64,000 nt of DNA, from assembly GCA_900316575.1 (NCBI GenBank), contig ONDJ01000001.1:248001-312000 (forward strand). The letters run 5' to 3'. This document shows positions 61,855 through 64,000 of the stretch, one piece after another; the first letter of the stretch is position 1, and each line of letters opens with the position of its first letter. A model generated the notes under the pieces. The model did not search any database. It saw only the letters and a program-made list of their open reading frames with translations, and was not told the DNA's origin. The stretch comes from an uncultured Prevotellaceae bacterium. GTDB taxonomy: Bacteria; Bacteroidota; Bacteroidia; Bacteroidales; Bacteroidaceae. The position numbers and the translations under genes are program-made.

Positions 61855-63384
61855 TTAGGGTTTATAAGTGGCTTGACCAGCAGCCTCGTCGTTGTAGATG
61901 ACTTCGCGGAGCTGTTCGTGGGAAACGGGTACACGTGAGCGAGTAAGTTCGGGTACGTTGTAGCTCTTGAAGAAAAGGCGGTGATATTCGGGATCTTCTT
62001 GCGGAAGAATGAAGGCTTTGCGGGCTTTACCATCGGGGCCGAAATAGGCAATGGCAGGCCTTGTAAAGTTTGCATCTTCGCGGCGTGATGAGAAGACGAT
62101 CCACCTTCCATTGCTACTCCAACTGTGATAGCTGTCTTGATGGGGACTGTTGGCTTCCTTTAGGGGATAAATTTCGCCAGTTTGCAGATTTTTTACCCAC
62201 TGATCGCTGGAGCTATGCCAAATGTGGAACTGACCGAACTGCCCAAGTGTAAAGAGCAAGAACTTTCCATCAGGACTGACACGAGGCACTGTGGCGCTAA
62301 GTCCCATAGAGTCGCACTTCACTTCAAGATGTGGCTCTGAGAAACGCCGGGTCTGTACGTCAAATTCCATGGAGTAGATATTATAACGTATGCTGTCGTA
62401 AGAAGCAAGAACAATATCGGCATGTGTGCTGTCGGGGGTGTTCTCAAAACGTGGCATATGGGCGGAACAATAATAGATTTTCCGTCCATCGGGAGACCAA
62501 CAAGGGAAGGTTTCCATGTCGGAACGTGTCTTGAGTATGTTTGTTAACGTGTTGTTCTTGGCATCAAAGAATACGAGATCGCTGCCATAATCCACAACTT
62601 CGATCTTGTCTTTATGTTGCATTTGGAAGGCTTGCCCTGTGAGGTTTGACGAGAAAACGACCCAAGGCTCTGTGGGATGCCAAGCGGGATAAACGCAGTT
62701 GGAAAGTACGGAATCGACTTTCATGTTCATTTTGCGTATCTTTCCGTTTTCGACAAAAACGGTTCCACCATGTTTGGCTCGCACATGGAAGAGCATTCGC
62801 TTAGTATCATAGCCTTGGTAGTTGTGACAGTTGACGCAATGGTTGTGCTCTTCCTCGTAGGAACGATTATTTTCGTAGATGACGTATTCTTCGTAGGTTT
62901 CAAGATCGCGCTGATAGAGCCCAAGCTGGCGGTAGAGTTCGTAGCTCGGTTCAATAAGACGATAAGACAAGTAACGATCAATGGGTTCTGAAGCCACGTC
63001 TATGTGCCAAGTGGGCAAACTCACCCATCCCGCATCGCGATGAGCATAGAGCGTTACGGTGAGTTGACGGCCCTTATTGGTCTGCAAAAGTTTTTTCCAT
63101 TCTTCTGCATTAAACTGAAGTTTGCCATCCTTACCAGCTGCTGCGAGGAGTGGTTCACCTTGTCCCTTTATCTCTACTACAAACTGGTCACCAGCATTTT
63201 CTGTAAGGAAATTGAGCGGAGCAATGTTGGGCGGAATGGTCACATCGCGGTAATCGGGATAAATAAGGATTTCTTCCTTAGTTTGTCGCGCTCCCTCTGG
63301 CACTTTTGCCTCGGGTTTACAGGCGGCAACGAGCATGGTTGCTACCAGTATATATAAATATAAGCAACAACGTTTCATTTTCAT
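61855..63384 (-). CDS. TolB-like beta-propeller lipoprotein with a CxxCH motif
   Basis: From the ATG at 63384 the protein has 509 residues; ATG at 63378 is equally possible. The lipobox is VAAC (MLVAACKPEAK), so it is a lipoprotein. After an N-terminal beta domain comes CVNCHNYQGYD (about residue 195), a classic CxxCH haem-attachment motif. The C-terminal two-thirds consists of PD40-type propeller repeats: HPTEPWVVFSSNLTG, CWSPDGRKIYYCS, VSPDGKFLLFTLG, WSSNGRWIVFSSRRED. Whether haem is attached is not known. A second, partial gene lies upstream on the same strand, 43 bases away, so the two are probably in one operon. Confidence 0.85.
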   Translation of the reverse strand: MKMKRCCLYLYILVATMLVAACKPEAKVPEGARQTKEEILIYPDYRDVTIPPNIAPLNFLTENAGDQFVVEIKGQGEPLLAAAGKDGKLQFNAEEWKKLLQTNKGRQLTVTLYAHRDAGWVSLPTWHIDVASEPIDRYLSYRLIEPSYELYRQLGLYQRDLETYEEYVIYENNRSYEEEHNHCVNCHNYQGYDTKRMLFHVRAKHGGTVFVENGKIRKMNMKVDSVLSNCVYPAWHPTEPWVVFSSNLTGQAFQMQHKDKIEVVDYGSDLVFFDAKNNTLTNILKTRSDMETFPCWSPDGRKIYYCSAHMPRFENTPDSTHADIVLASYDSIRYNIYSMEFDVQTRRFSEPHLEVKCDSMGLSATVPRVSPDGKFLLFTLGQFGQFHIWHSSSDQWVKNLQTGEIYPLKEANSPHQDSYHSWSSNGRWIVFSSRREDANFTRPAIAYFGPDGKARKAFILPQEDPEYHRLFFKSYNVPELTRSRVPVSHEQLREVIYNDEAAGQATYKP

Positions 63385-63427
63385 AAGGATAATGTATTGA
63401 AAAACAAATTTATTGTTCTCTCCCACA

Positions 63428-64000
63428 TCAGTTCACACCAGCACTTTCCTGCTTGCGAACTTGTTCGGGATTGTTGTTCTCGCAATAGTAATAATAAACA
63501 TACGTGCCAAGCCAATCGGCCTTCAGTTCTCGACGCATAGCCTCTTTGTCTTTAGCTATAGGAGCCACATCGCGACTAAAGGCGGCAATCGTTCGCTCTA
63601 CCATTGGACTTATTGCGCCTTGAAATTGCTTGAGGAAGTCGGCACCACCATGCTTAATGCTATAAATGACCAATGCCTGTTGCATACATTCGGGCAAAGG
63701 CCATTTTTTTGCCACAAAAACTTGAGCACGAGGAATAAAGGCATTCAGATCCTTGCTATAAAGACAAGCTGCTGCCGATGTACGAAGCACAGCGTCAGGT
63801 CCCTCGCTAAGTCCCATGTTATAGCCTAAGAAAACAGGCTTGCGAAATTGTTGTTCAAAAGGATGCTTGTCGCGAGGAGCTAATTGGCGTACATGCGAAA
63901 GCTCTGCGTCTTGATCTATCAGCTCAGGATTGTCAATCATTGGCTCTATGCGATTACAAAAATCGTTCTCAAAAGGATTTGCCCGTATGATGGCTATATA
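63428..64000 (-). CDS. C-terminal part of an unidentified protein (start beyond window)
   Basis: The frame is open from the stop at 63428 to the window edge, giving 190 visible residues; an internal Met occurs near 63940 but the coding pattern continues upstream. The visible part is helical and soluble, without transmembrane segments (LSEGPDAVLRTSAAACLYSK, AFIPRAQVFVAKKWPLPE). It ends YYYYCENNNPEQVRKQESAG. It is paired with the propeller lipoprotein downstream. I associate this pairing with large Bacteroidales membrane proteins whose C-termini are soluble, but cannot name the family. Confidence 0.6.
   Translation of the reverse strand, partial: YIAIIRANPFENDFCNRIEPMIDNPELIDQDAELSHVRQLAPRDKHPFEQQFRKPVFLGYNMGLSEGPDAVLRTSAAACLYSKDLNAFIPRAQVFVAKKWPLPECMQQALVIYSIKHGGADFLKQFQGAISPMVERTIAAFSRDVAPIAKDKEAMRRELKADWLGTYVYYYYCENNNPEQVRKQESAGVN

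Overview
The window is chromosomal DNA of a Bacteroidota bacterium, most likely order Bacteroidales and probably family Prevotellaceae. The evidence is Bacteroidota -7 promoter elements (TAnnTTTG) in front of many genes, almost no Shine-Dalgarno sequences, a FeoA-FeoB fusion with a Cys-rich partner, a TPR-AraC hybrid regulator, an OmpA-type major porin, and a type IX secretion (T9SS) locus. Genus and species cannot be fixed from the window. Base composition is roughly balanced, except for a clearly AT-rich block at about 54.1-60.9 kb.

Layout. 0-9.3 kb: a partial tamB, the major OmpA-family porin, an AGE-family sugar epimerase, ffh and an M48 protease. 9.5-14 kb: a membrane-anchored putative regulator with phased upstream repeats, then a three-gene operon of Nudix regulator, ADP-ribosylglycohydrolase and a VWA protein with an A1S_2505/macro-like tail. 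14-30.9 kb, nearly all on the minus strand: esterase plus ATP-grasp, feoAB plus its Cys-rich partner, an acyltransferase fused to RdgB, a NodZ-like glycosyltransferase, yitT, leuS, a secreted GH5 glucanase and a TPR-AraC sensor-regulator. 30.9-39 kb: tRNA-Leu(UAG), topoisomerase IV/gyrase A, NlpC/P60 lipoprotein, trxB, lolA-like, ftsK.

39.6-54 kb, plus strand: ruvA, sprA (sov), a degenerate FAH-family gene, porU, porV, ispF. This is the conserved T9SS translocon/sortase neighbourhood. PorU processes and anchors cargo with C-terminal signals, PorV shuttles cargo, and SprA/Sov is the outer-membrane channel.

54.1-60.9 kb, minus strand: an AT-rich cassette that looks like an anti-phage defence island. 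It holds a WYL regulator, a 59-residue acidic ORF, an OLD-like/DUF3696-like ATPase, an unrecognised 326-residue protein and a NERD-nuclease/SF1 helicase. Two of its promoters carry the same inverted repeat at identical spacing. It is flanked by a broken Smr-domain gene. The window ends in a CxxCH-containing beta-propeller lipoprotein and a partial membrane-protein-like gene.

Several repeat families lie between genes. The most striking is a segment of about 80-95 bp that ends in a promoter-like element and sits upstream of three unrelated housekeeping genes, always pointing toward the gene.
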